The position numbers were made by a program, and so were the translations under genes. The notes beneath the pieces were generated by a model that was not told the DNA's origin, did not search any database, and worked only from the letters and a program-made list of their open reading frames with translations. From positions 35,280,619-35,344,618 of the forward strand of contig OY754970.1 of NCBI GenBank assembly GCA_963576475.1: DNA of 64,000 nt, in the 5' to 3' direction. Positions 20,541-31,600 of this stretch are shown in pieces. Every line of letters starts with the position of its first letter. The first letter of the stretch is position 1. Source of the DNA: Molanna angustata (taxonomy: Eukaryota > Arthropoda > Insecta > Trichoptera > Molannidae).

Positions 20541-22078
20541 AAATTTATTACAGAATAAATTAGGCTACCTCGAACTCTATAGCTGGCCATTTTTTTATAA
20601 TAAGTAGGTACATAGGTATACATCCTCATACATACAGTCAATTAAGCATTAGCATGGGACAATTGTAATTGCAGAATTATACTACCTAAATCTTTATTAC
20701 CTAGGTTCTTACTGGCCATTTCAATAGATTTATATTAGTATTAATTGTTGCCTCTTAAGTATTATGGTTTAACAAAAATGATGGAGAGTTTAATCGAAAG
20801 CGCCAACACTCTTTTTAAATTCATTACGTGGATTATAACCATGTGGTTTTGTTTCATTTTTTATAATAATATTCAAATATTTTAAAGGTTATCCAAAATA
20901 TTGATTATAAGTATGTCTTACGTCTTTAATATCAAACTGTTCATTTTAATTGAATCGAATGCTCTCAACATAAAACTTACGATTATATTTATCAAACATA
21001 AGAAAATTCCCAAGCCACTCCTGATTACGTTTGATATGATCATATTATTGGGCTGGAGATGTACCTACGTAGTATTACAAAGTAGATTCTGTCACAAATC
21101 TGTCGATATCTCAGCTGCTATTGAATCTTGATTGCGTTTACGTTTACTAATTTTAATTTGAATAAAAAAAAGTTAATTGAGGTTGTATTTATTTTCTCCG
21201 TACCTCTTATACCTCTTCTGTTTATATCTCTGATTATTTTTTTTTTCAATCAATGCAGTTTCTTTTTGAAGTCGAAAAAAAAAGAGAGAAGAGTTTGACG
21301 AAGGAATTTAAAAGTAGCAATATTCACATTTTGTTGATCATATTTTGAAAAAAAAATCTCTAATACATCATCTTCATATTCTTTTGAAAACATTTTATTT
21401 TTTATTTTATTGTATTAGGGACACAGATATTAAAAACGGTATACAAGAAAGTATAGCTTACAATTTTATACATATATTGTCAATGCCCCTTTAAAAATGA
21501 ACAAGATGATCAAAGTCCTTCAATACACATGCTAAAATTTAATTATACATATAGGTACATCCACAAAAACACCCACAATCACACGCACACACATGAGTAC
21601 ATACGAGGAAATATATCATACAAACATATAAAAATATATGAGATAAAAATAATTAAAAAATAGTCGATAAATAAACATTGATTAAAATTGATAACTAATT
21701 AATAAAAATAATAGATAAATAGATATAAATACGTTATCCTAAAACGTTTTGGATTGAAATGATGTTTTTTTATTATTATTTATTCATTTATAAAATTTGC
21801 ATTATGATATATTATTTTTGCATTAAACTGTATAAACAGTTTGTCGGTGCAAGCTCCTCTCTTACACTGCAATTACATAGTTATTCAACAATCAAAATTT
21901 ACACTTATACAAAACAATAACAATTTTGCAGTGAAAATAAAAAACTTATAAACAAAACAATTAAAATAATGTAATTCGAAAAGAAAAAAAATTACATAAA
22001 TCAGTTCAAATATTAAATCAATGAAATTAATGTAAACGAAAGCAAAAGTAATGTTTACCGAAATAAAAAAAATTCAGT
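20541..22078. other. AT-rich stretch with probable LINE tails
   Basis: No gene recognised. Two regions (about 21385-21600 and 21765-22078) start with T-rich (ATTTT)n runs and continue into less biased sequence, like minus-strand LINE 3' ends. No frame or catalytic motif supports this further. Confidence 0.3.
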
Positions 22079-22222
22079 GGGGCAAGTTTGGTCAAATGAC
22101 GAAATCAAAAACATCCATGTTTACCCTTATGATGTTATATAATTCCATAAGATAATTATATCCATGATATGGATAAACATGGATGGTTTTGATTTCGCCA
22201 GTTGACCAGACTTTCCCCCCAT
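22079..22222. mobile_element. Palindromic MITE (about 144 bp)
   Basis: Left arm GGGGCAAGTTTGGTCAA, GACGAAATCAAAAACATCCA is the reverse complement (few mismatches) of the right arm ending GGCCAGTTGACC-like, ACTTTCCCCCC. The centre contains CCATGATATGG. A second member at 40.9-41.3 kb is interrupted by another element. Confidence 0.8.
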
Positions 22223-23154
22223 AATAAAGCAAATCAAAAACACAGCAATGAAAAACAAGGTAAATCAAATCAAACACAATGAAAATGAAGTGAGTTAAAT
22301 GTAAAATTGTTTTAAAGAATTTTTTTTTGTTAATTGTTTCATGTTTTTTTTTTGTTTTGAAATGTTAATCATCTGATAAAAAGTACAAATCGAAACTAAA
22401 TTTGTATATTAACTGACTCCATCGAAGATCATTTCTTGAAGTTGCCTCTTAGAAATGTTTAGCTAACAGCCACGAGGGTTATATTAGACAAAAGTGGAAG
22501 GTAAAGTCATCATTACATAGAAAGAGGTCAATACGAAATACTGCATATGTTACGAGAACTTGATTGGCTCCGCAACAAAATAACATATGAGACTGTTCAG
22601 GAATGAGAACTGTTGGAGAACTATTCAAGGCTGCCCAGGACAGAGCTCACTCTCGAGAGTATTAGGTAGATATACCTATATTTGACATCTTCAAATCAAT
22701 TGACATTCCGAATTTTCTTTCGACTTGTCACAAGCAATATTATTATCGCATCCAGACTGTTGTGTGATGCATATGTAGCATACAAAAGTACCTATAAACA
22801 TGTATATTGGCAAGACGGATACCAGTTTCTTTGCATGGTGCAGCAGGAAAATACCCACGGACTGCACAATACCGTGGGCGATAAGACCTGTGACAGACTG
22901 CAGTAATCAAGGTGATATATGGAGGAAGATCAAAAATTTAATCAAAAAAATGTCCGACTTGTTCTTTGGACTCGTTTCCAAGGGACTATACTCTCGGACG
23001 TCATCCATAAGTCTGCTTTCAATTAGCTAGCTCTTTTGTATTTATCTCGTATGTAAATTTTACAAATTAATACTAACTTAAGACCGGCTAATTTAATAAG
23101 GTCCTAATATGTATTATCCCTACTTGAGGAAATACATTCAAATAAATATATCCT
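22223..23154. other. Spacer
   Basis: No gene recognised. Short open frames at 22682-23030 have no family features. A 200-bp GC-richer block (22590-22990) might be eroded retroelement coding sequence. Confidence 0.35.
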
Positions 23155-23781
23155 TTAACCGCTTAAGGACTACGCCCGAGTATACTCGGGCGGCTATTAT
23201 TTGCAAAAATTCCCACACCCGAGATAACTCGGGCAAAGTTTATCGGCAGAAAAGACCACTCCCGAATATACTCGGGCGTAAATAAATACGATTTATGGTA
23301 TGTGGAAGCGAGACAAAAGACAGCTGCGACGATTCAAACGATGTACCACCCCCCTATCTCCCAATTACCGCATACCCAAAGTACATCTTGTCATAATGCG
23401 ATGTACTGTTATCTGTTATTACTTTTAGTACCTTCCAGTGTTTTGCGCAGTTAGGTCGTGTGTTTTATATTTGAATTACGTGATTCAATTTCGATTGATT
23501 GTATCGATAATATTTTATGTTTTTATAGACTTTTTTCCTTGATGATTCAGATTTTTTTGTATTTTTAATTAATTATGATAAGTAAAAATTAATATTTTTT
23601 TCTGAATTTCTTTTATTTCTTGACCCACACTATGCACCATAATATCAAATTTCCGACCCATTCTGAGCCTGAAATGGCTTTTGTGATAGATATTTACGTT
23701 CATTAAATAAAATTCATTCATAAAAAAAAATGTGTTTTTTTTGCAATTTTTTTATTTTTTAATGATTACTGAAGGGGTTAA
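23155..23781. mobile_element. TTAA-flanked MITE with phased subterminal palindromes
   Basis: TTAA at 23155-23158 and 23778-23781 bound a 619-bp body. Left TTAACCGCTTAAG matches the inverted right end TTAACCCCTTCAG, giving short piggyBac-like terminal repeats. Near the left end are three palindromes: GCCCGAGTATACTCGGGC (23174-23191), CCCGAGATAACTCGGG (23218-23233) and CCCGAATATACTCGGG (23261-23276). Their spacing is 43 bp. No transposase frame is present. It is probably a non-autonomous piggyBac-type element, with the palindromes as possible transposase-binding sites. Confidence 0.75.
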
Positions 23782-23939
23782 ACGTCAACATGAAATCAAA
23801 ACACGCACGTTCATTCATTTTAAATGAAAACTTTGATATTGAGAAGTTATTTGACTAAAAATACTTATTTTAATTTTAATTTGTTTAAAAAAAAGAATGA
23901 ATTATGTCTTCGTAACAAATATAATAGGTATAATTATAC

Positions 23940-24040
23940 ATGCTTGTGCTATAAGTGAACGAAATCGGTCGGGGCAGGATTCGAGCTCGCGAACACTGGA
24001 TTACAAACACAACGTGCTAACCGCTCTGCCACCTCCCATC
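23940..24040 (-). mobile_element. SINE-A copy
   Basis: The minus strand has GGCAGAGCGGTTAGCACGTT (A-box region) and GAGCTCGAATCCTGCC (B box), then ACCGATTTCGTTCACTTATA, the family tail. Confidence 0.8.
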
Positions 24041-24829
24041 TGATTTATATTATTTAAAAATATATTAAAAAAAAAACTTGATTGAATTGATTGAATTTTG
24101 TTTTTTTTTTTCTCCAACTTTTACTAGGTATAGTTTTCGCCAAATTTCTTGCACCGGGCTTCCGGGTGCGCAGAGCGCAAATTTGAGTCCTTTTGCTTCG
24201 TTGGTATACGTGCAAATTTGACGGCAAGTATGCTTCGTAACATATAATACCTTATATTCTTGTTGATATACATATTTATGTAGTTAGCCCTTACTAGATG
24301 AAAGGATAGTCCTATGAAACGGAACACATTTGTGTAGTACCTACATTCAATCGTGTTTGCTTTTTAACGATTATTGTATTCTGTATTCATACAATACTCA
24401 CATATCACTGACATTAAAAATACTAATAATTTTTATGATATTACAGACGCCTTCATTTTATACCTGTAAAATTATTTTATAAATTATCTTCTGAAATTAT
24501 TAACATAAAACAAACATATGGTGTTCATTGATAATAAATAACACATTATATAATTGATTAACATGGCGAACAAAGAATATCATATTTCTTATATTTTATT
24601 ACACTGAAAATTTTATACATATCTTTTTTAATTAAAGTGCACCAATAAATAACATGATTACCACCACAAAAATAATTTTAAACAAATAAAGTATACTTGC
24701 AAATGTATATTTTGTTTACAAAAATAATATAATGTCATACATATCAATAATAAATAAGTCGTCATTACGGTGACATTTAGGAATATTTATTTATATAATT
24801 TATGAACAGATGTACAAAGCGGGTTTATT
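24041..24829. other. AT-rich spacer
   Basis: A short GC-richer palindrome-like stretch CACCGGGCTTCCGGGTG lies at about 24151-24168. Otherwise nothing recognised. Confidence 0.35.
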
Positions 24830-25252
24830 TCCATATGACAATTTCTTCCAACCAATCCGAGCAACGTGAAGTCTCTAAAATTAAATTGGTACAATAGTAT
24901 TTACTGAGAAAAAAAATTATGTAAAATAAAATAGAGAAAAAAAAAATACAAAGAGAAAAAAAGAAAAGAGAGAAAAAAGAGTAAAAATAATGTCACCTCA
25001 CGTAGCAATGAGGAAAAGAAGGAGGTTACCGAAGGAATTGAGAAACTATTTGACAGATAAAGTTTTTTTTAGTTTACCTTTATATATTTGAATGGATTGA
25101 GATGATGGTACTTCATCACTTAGACCATTCCACAGTTTAGCTGATTGTACTTGAAAAGAAGAGCTGAAAACTTCTTTACTGTGAATGGGGATAGCTAGTG
25201 TAGTACGTTTAGCAGATCGAAGTGATGATCCTAAATGCTGTTCTTCCCCCAA
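24830..25252 (-). pseudogene. LINE C-terminus and 3' UTR
   Basis: Minus frame 25252-25046 reads RTTLAIPIHSKEVFSSSFQV then QSAKLWNGLSDEVPSSQSIQ. This is the SFxVxxxxLWNxLP-type end of CR1/Jockey-like non-LTR proteins. A 3' UTR follows with AGAGACTTCACGTTGCTCGG, TTGGTTGGAAGAAATTG and an AATAAACCCGC stretch, ending in an ATAAATAAAT tail near 24780-24830. The same 3' UTR occurs at 49.3 kb. 5'-truncated. Confidence 0.75.
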
Positions 25253-26030
25253 ATAAATTATCCTAAAAATTACAAATTTGTATAAAAAAAAATTATATAT
25301 ACCTAAAGCCAGTCATTTTTTTTCACTATTTATTTGTCATAACTGCCTCTAACTATTGTACAATTGCTCCTACAAAGCTAACAACTTTTAAGGCAAAAAA
25401 GTGTATACCTAAAGCCATTTGTTTAAATTCATTATTTTTTATTAAACTGCCTCTAAATGTTTTATAAATTAATGCTCCTAAAAAACTAAAAACTTTTATG
25501 ATAAAAAGTATATAAAAGCAATCATTTATTTAAATTCATTACTTTTTCAATTATTTATTCACCGTAACTGCATGTAACAGTTTTGTCATCCCAGCAAGCC
25601 ATCTTCATTGACATGAATGATCACCTTTGATTGCGATTCCTCTATTACCATCGAACATGACATAAATCAGCACTCATTAATAGGTACTCACATCTGACTG
25701 ACGGCGAATTCTTCATCAGTCGCCTAGAAGTGGTCGGTTTCATAAACAGGTTGATCGCGAAACAACTTTATTTATTTATTTATATTAACTTGTATTTATT
25801 TCCGCATGTTTTAGAAAATGATCCTTAAAATGAGAGAATTTCCTTATATACCTATTTAAAAAAACTTTTCTCACTACAGCCGAGTTGTAAAACATAGTAT
25901 AGTTATGTTTATCGAATAAACATGAATATGACATAATATTAAGTATCTAGATTTTTTTAATTGTATATACGCAAACATTTGATTTTGTTCCCTATCAGAA
26001 GTTAAATGATATTTTTATTGACAAACTTTT
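25253..26030. other. AT-rich spacer
   Basis: The phrase CTGCCTCTAA...TGCTCCTA followed by AACTTTTA occurs twice (about 25345-25400 and 25445-25500), an old roughly 100-bp tandem duplication. No gene recognised. Confidence 0.4.
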
Positions 26031-26190
26031 GGTGTCTCAATACAAACGAAGTTGGGATATTATAGAAGAACCAGGAATTCAAGGCACCTACAAGGCTTAC
26101 GACCTGTCATCGGCTGGTTTACGTGATCACTTTATGTGCTTGCGCAACGTTCACCAATTATGCCTTCTTATTGAGTTCCTTAATTGATAA
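26031..26190 (+). repeat. GAAGTTGGAATATTATAG family, copy 2
   Basis: Starts GTGTCTCAATACAAACGAAG, continues TTGGGATATTATAGAAGAAC and ends CTTCTTATTGAGTTCC. Collinear with the copies at 12.1 and 41.4 kb. Confidence 0.75.
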
Positions 26191-27009
26191 ATGAAAAGAG
26201 GTATTCGAAAAGATGTTCACCAACCTCCGGTAAGAGTGACACGCAAAAAGATGAAGATATACCTACTTTTTAATTAAAATTGAGTTTAGCTCATTGGTTG
26301 AAGGTAGCCAGGTCCCACTTTCTTCCAAGCATATAAATATTTATTAGCTCAATTAGGGTAGCACACGATTCAGGAGGTAGTGGTATCGTAAATCAATCAG
26401 GACGGGACGTGTTCTGTGGCCGACCAAGACAGGTTATTAATATATTAGAATTGTGAAGTCGCTTTTAATTCCCGACACCGACACAGGTAGGTACATAGGT
26501 ATTTTCAACGCACATTTGCAAATAAAAACGATATATTAAAATATTCAACTGACGATTAACTCGCTGTAAGCAATAATTCCTCTTGAACTATTGTGTAATT
26601 GACAAATATTTAAACCAACATGCGATAAATATTAATAATATTGTTAGTATGTATGTATGTCAGTAGTCCTACTCCCTACTGTAACATAAATGGAAAAAAA
26701 ATATATAAAAATTATATTGTTTTATGTAAACGTCTGAATAATTTTGCACCATTCATGCGAGGCGAATTCATTAACAAATGACAGTTTCTTCCAATTTTCC
26801 AGTGTTAATAGTTCTTCAAAATGTAAATTTGTATAAAAAAATATATGATTGGATTAGAACCAATGACGATAAAGAATTCAAATCAATAACTGACCGCTGT
26901 GCTTAATTGAACAATGCTTAATTTTCATATACTTGCTGATTCTGTACGTTCAATCCTTCAATTCTTGGCCAAAATATAATATAAATACATCCTTAATTGA
27001 ATAAAAAGT
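26191..27009. other. AT-rich spacer
   Basis: Nothing recognised except a short (GTAT)n tract near 26650. Confidence 0.4.
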
Positions 27010-27410
27010 CGACCGAGTATTTTTCAGCATGTTCATGAAATGAAATTTTATTTTTTTAAATTAATTTTGATTTGAATATTTCATTATGAAAACTTAATAA
27101 TTTTTCAAGGCCATTTTATGAAAGTGATGTGTCTTGTTTAAAGTTTCATGGGCTTGAAATTTTTGACAGTTAAAAAAATTAACTACTCAGATATCCTTCA
27201 AAATGTAATGGGGTCTAAGAGAGTATTAAAGAACCGAATGAGTACAAAGTTGCATAAACACGCCATACATAGCACATAGCACACATCACATAGTACACAG
27301 CAGATACATTTACAGAGTATTAACATCACGAATACCAACCTTACTATGATTAAATGACAACTAATAAAAAACCTGACCCCAACCTTCACGTTGGCATACG
27401 TGCAATTTCA
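27010..27410 (+). repeat. 600-bp family R1, copy B (partial)
   Basis: Carries TTTCATTATGAAAACTTAAT, GCCATTTTATGAAAGTGATG, CAGATATCCTTCAAAATGTA, ATGGGGTCTAAGAGAGTATT and the GCACATAGCACAC block. The first 100 bp and the right end are missing or eroded. Confidence 0.75.
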
Positions 27411-27737
27411 TTCGGATAAAATTTTCCATGCATCATAATTTTATCTGATTATACCTACACTAAAAATAAAATTTTCATTCACAATATTTTAAAAATATTA
27501 AATATAATCAGACAATAAATAATGCACTAAAGATTGACATTTAGTTGCATCAAATGCAACAGTGATATCTTAAATGACCGCATACTCAAGAATACCAATG
27601 GTTTGTTAATCGATAGTTCAACAGTGTTACACTGGTACAATATTTTTTGTTTAAGTTTCAAAAAACTAATATTAACTCCAATCGTAATCTAAAAACGTAA
27701 TTTTTATTTCAAATATCATTTCTTTATTCAGTGTATA
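27411..27737. other. Spacer
   Basis: Nothing recognised. Confidence 0.35.
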
Positions 27738-28295
27738 TCAATTATGAATGATCGCAACATATCAAAGGATGCCAAAGTTGCCATTCATAACGCCATCGTA
27801 GTGCCAACCCTGACGTATGCAAGTGAAACCTGGACATGGCAGAAGACGCATGAAAGTAGAATAAATGCAGTTGAAATGAGATCGTTAAGAAGGATTTGTA
27901 ATAGAACGATGTATGACCGGGTAAGAAACGAGGATATAAGGAAAGAATGTAAGATTAAGAAAGATGTCATTACTAGAATGAAAGTGAACACATTGAGATG
28001 GTTTGGTCACATGGGGAGAATGAATGAGGAGCGCCTGACGAAGAAAATATACAGAGCGGAAAGGAATGGAATGAGAGGTCGGGGACGCCCAAGAAAGGGA
28101 TGGCACGACCATGTGAACGAAATTTTGAAAGACGGAAATGTTAGAAGTGTGAGCAATAGACGAACATGTATGAGACGATGCATGAATGTGGACGAGGCGA
28201 GGGATGCGTGCCAGAATAGAAAAATGTGGCGTTCGGTTCTCTCTGCCTACCCCGCAAGGGACATGGCGTGATGGTATGTATGTATGTATGTATTT
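27738..28295 (+). pseudogene. 5'-truncated LINE, intact C-terminal frame
   Basis: A 175-codon frame (27744-28271) contains PTLTYASETWTWQKTHESR, NTLRWFGHMGRM and GRGRPRKGWHDHV, then WRSVLSAYPARDMA to the stop. This is the C-terminal domain that follows the reverse transcriptase in many insect LINEs. The RT catalytic core is absent. The 3' end GACATGGCGTGATGGTATG runs into (TATG)n. Target duplication was not resolved. A second copy lies at 43.9 kb. Confidence 0.85.
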
Positions 28296-28539
28296 CTTAT
28301 GATTTGGTGCTATTTCTATTGACTTTCAGAGTTCTCCGGTCATTCGTGAGGTTTTTTTTACAGTTACACTAAACACAGTACTTACACAATACAGTTAAAC
28401 AACGGAATATGTGTAGGTAGTACCCAAAAAACGGAATATCTGATCTATGTAACTACTCACATACCTATAATTTATAAAAAAACATTTCAATGTTAAAAAT
28501 ATCATCCGATTCTTCTTCATGTATCATATATGTCGGGTC
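28296..28539. other. Spacer
   Basis: Nothing recognised. Confidence 0.35.
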
Positions 28540-29005
28540 CCTTAACGTTGGCGATCACTTGGATGAAACTCTCCCAGTCTTGTGCAGTACGGAAAAGGTC
28601 CTCCACGCGCCCCATTCCGGGCCATTCCCGAATGTTTCGGAGCAAGGATAGCTGCTTCCTGCCTCCCCGGCCCCCTCAAATTTTCCCTTTATCATCAACT
28701 GAAGGATCAAGTATTTCTCTCCTCTCATTATCTGACCAACAAACGAAATCTTACGGAACTTGACTGTTGTAAACAACTGTCTATCAATATGAGCTCTACG
28801 AAAGACATCAACGTTGCTCACCATGTTGATCCAAGATATCCTTAGCATTCTACGGTGAATCCACATTTCGAAAGCTTCCGAGCAGTTTTTGGTGCCAACT
28901 TAGAGGGTCCATGCCTTAACACCGTAGAGCAGGACCGACCATACGTAGCATCTGATGATCCTCTGACGTAGTTTTAGATGTCATCATTACAAAGGAGATT
29001 CTCAT
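28540..29005 (-). pseudogene. LINE C-terminal relic
   Basis: On the minus strand RQRIIRCYVWSVLLYGVKAW precedes WIHRRMLRISWINMVSNVDV, RQLFTTVKFRKISFVGQIMR and LILQLMIKGKFEGAGEAGSS. It follows the Y-G-x-E-A-W, RRMLRI, IRKISYLGHIMR and GKIEG pattern of LINE C-termini. A frameshift and stop near 28900, eroded GR-rich end, and no RT core. Inactive. Confidence 0.75.
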
Positions 29006-29868
29006 TTTATTAAACGAATAGCGGGCCGCTTCTATTCTGCGCTTCAATATCAGAGTCAAGATTTTCAGTAATAATACTACCCAGGTTTATTAAATTGCTT
29101 CACCCATTCAATGTTAATACAGCCGAAATTGAGATATACATTTAAGTGGCTCTCCCGACTATGTCAACCAGATCAGTTAGGTCTTGCTGACATTATATTC
29201 AAAACGATTATTCAAAATATCAGAAAAGAAATTTTTAGCTTAATTTTTTTTTCTGACCTACATACCTAAGAATACTTATTTTTAATCGATAGTAAAAACT
29301 CACAGACTAATACTTCAAAGTCATATTTGTTTATGTTTGATGCTAAAACATTGACTTAACTACTTTAAAAGCCCAAACACCAACGTGAATTTAAAAAAAA
29401 AAATAACTCTCGTTTTATTGTTGCATTAGAAGAAAATGGTCACATGTTATAAATTCAATAACTCTCAAAATGCTTCATTATTTCATACAGTAAAAAAAAA
29501 TAAAGTTGCAGATGTGACCATGTTGAAATAGCCTTGAAAGCCAGGTCTTGTATCTATGGTATGCAAATGACGAGTGCATGATGAGAACAAGAAGTGAAGA
29601 CCGGGCCTATTAATTATCAGCTTCTCATATTTGCACTCAACCATCAGACCCAGTCAACGGATGACTCCATACCAATCTCTTACATCGTTGGACATTCAAC
29701 ATTTACATATATGTTTATACCTACTATAAGATGTATGACCGACTCACTAAATGAAAATTGTACTTTTGTCACGGATACAATAAAAAAATATACAATTGGC
29801 CGTTCGCCGGGGCAATGTGGTAAACCATTTGGAATTTATTACAAAAATAAGACTTTTTTAGCAAACGG
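29006..29868. other. Spacer
   Basis: No gene recognised. A 93-codon frame at 29594-29875 has no family feature. Confidence 0.35.
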
Positions 29869-30345
29869 GTGCTGAGGCACATGAAGTCTCGTCACCTCAC
29901 CAGAAAAACTAAAGTCCTTTTCTATAAGACTCTTATCCGGCCAGTACTCTCATATACATCAGAATGCTGGGCAATCAATAAAACGGATTATAGAGCCCTG
30001 GAAACTTTTGAGATAAAAGTACTGAGAATGATCTACGGCCCGATTTGTGACAACGGAGAGTGGCGTATTAGATACAACCAAGAACTATATAATCTATACA
30101 AGGATCCTACCATCTTGAGTGAAATAAAATTTGGAAGACTCAGATGGGCCGGACACACAGATAATGAGCGAAGAGGACGTCCCAAGACGAATTATGAATG
30201 GTGCACCGGGAGGATGAAGAAGAATTAGACGGCCGAAACTTCGATGGCTGGACGGAGTAGTGAAGGATGTAAACAACATCGGCATCCATAACTGGCGTAA
30301 TGCGTCACAAGACTGTCGTGGAGACGGGTTTTGCAACGGGCTAAG
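29869..30345 (+). pseudogene. LINE C-terminal relic
   Basis: Frame 29869-30228 reads KTLIRPVLSYTSECWAINKT, LETFEIKVLRMIYGPICDNG and GRLRWAGHTDNERRGRPKTN. A frameshift near 30228 moves to RRPKLRWLDGVVKDVNNIGI, HNWRNASQDC. The order ECW, LRWAGH, GRPKLRWLDGV, NWR is the standard LINE C-terminus. The RT core upstream is missing. Confidence 0.8.
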
Positions 30346-30469
30346 ACCCGAAATAGAGCCACAGATAATGATGAAGACTTTTTTAGAATGTTTATAATTT
30401 TATTCATAACTAAATATCTATTTTTAAGTTTGCTCCACTGACGTTTCTTGTATTTTTTTATATTCAATT

Positions 30470-30800
30470 TTGTTTAATTTTACTCTTATGGGTCTTTTTA
30501 TCGACTCAAGCATGAAAATCAAAGGCTTCATTGTAAATGTTCTATTAACTATTAAAACACACAAAATGAAACTAATATGGCCTAAAAGTGATCCCTGCGG
30601 AACTCCAAAAGAAATTTTATTTTGTATTCAGACTTAATTTCAAATAATTTCGATAAGATAAGTTTTTTAGTAAAAAGTTGCGCTAAACAATACTATATAA
30701 TATTTGAAATTGGAAAGAGTCTTGAATTTTTCGGTGAAATTGTGTCCACAATAAAGCCTTTCAAAATTGCATTCTTCATAGTGCGCCTATACAATGTATG
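30470..30800 (-). pseudogene. Possible LINE RT fragment (motif B)
   Basis: On the minus strand near 30560-30605 the frame reads KISFGVPQGSLLGHISF, which fits RT motif B (GVPQGSxLGPxLF). No YADD follows within 150 codons, and the upstream frame is broken. A decayed Jockey/CR1-like fragment is likely. Confidence 0.45.
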
Positions 30801-31404
30801 TTGTCGCCCGTTATTCTGACATGTCGTTCTTTATAAACCTTCTTTATAGACTTACATAAGATGTTTTTGAGTAAATATATTACATATTTAGGAACTGAAA
30901 ACATCTCTAGCATTAAATACCAATCGCTTTTGTTTTGCATATGGCCACTTTTTTTAAGTTTTGGTGTTTTTATTTCGCGGGGGACAGGATGGCCCTTGCC
31001 CTTGATATACAAAATATACACGTATATATGTATTACGTCCACCGCAACCTGCCACATACAGTCCACCCGTGGTTGACACAAGTTGGCAGGTCGTGATTTA
31101 TGGCCGCAGCCTTTCTAAAATATACCCAACAGATATTTTAAGATCGCCATTCTTATGTTTCCACATCAATTTATTGACCACTATTGCTATTCTCTGCTGT
31201 CCGAAGATCCATATCGTCTGCTGGCTGGAGGGTACCTACCGAACTGTGTATCTACCAACGGAGAACATCACGACTTTAACATTACTAGGCAATGGGTAGA
31301 TGCGGCCTCTATTCGATCATGGATATGCAATACAATGAACTGATGAAGAATATATAAAACTCAGAGAAACAGAATGTGAGTCGACCAAAACTATCCATTT
31401 GAAT
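30801..31404. other. Spacer with short unassigned frames
   Basis: Plus frame 31155-31343 (62 codons) and minus frame 31081-30776 (101 codons) have no motif I recognise. The latter may belong to the LINE fragment to its left. Confidence 0.3.
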
Positions 31405-31600
31405 GATATCTTGAAAATACTGCTGCGGAATAGTTGTAAGTCTTCTTACTTCTGTAACAGCGTCCTGGGTTCGATTCCCAGCAGAGAAGAAATTTGTTTA
31501 AATCTTGCCTCCTTGGCCTGGAAATAATGATAAGAAGGAAGAAATTGGTCCTTAGCAATGAAGTCGCCAATTGCATAGGGTGTTTAGAAGTGTTTATCAT
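31405..31600 (+). mobile_element. SINE-C copy (tRNA-derived)
   Basis: B box GGGTTCGATTCCC is at about 31472-31484, with an A-box-like segment about 45 bp upstream. The body includes CCTCCTTGGCCTGG and a tail ending TTTAGAAGTGTTTATCA. Shares its head with the fragment at 5.4 kb. Confidence 0.65.

Noticed and set aside
23174..23276. CRISPR-like array or operator
   Set aside because: Only three palindromes in an insect MITE. No direct repeats with unique spacers of constant length.
30801..31404. Host gene exons in short frames
   Set aside because: Frames are under 105 codons, have no motif and lie beside LINE debris.
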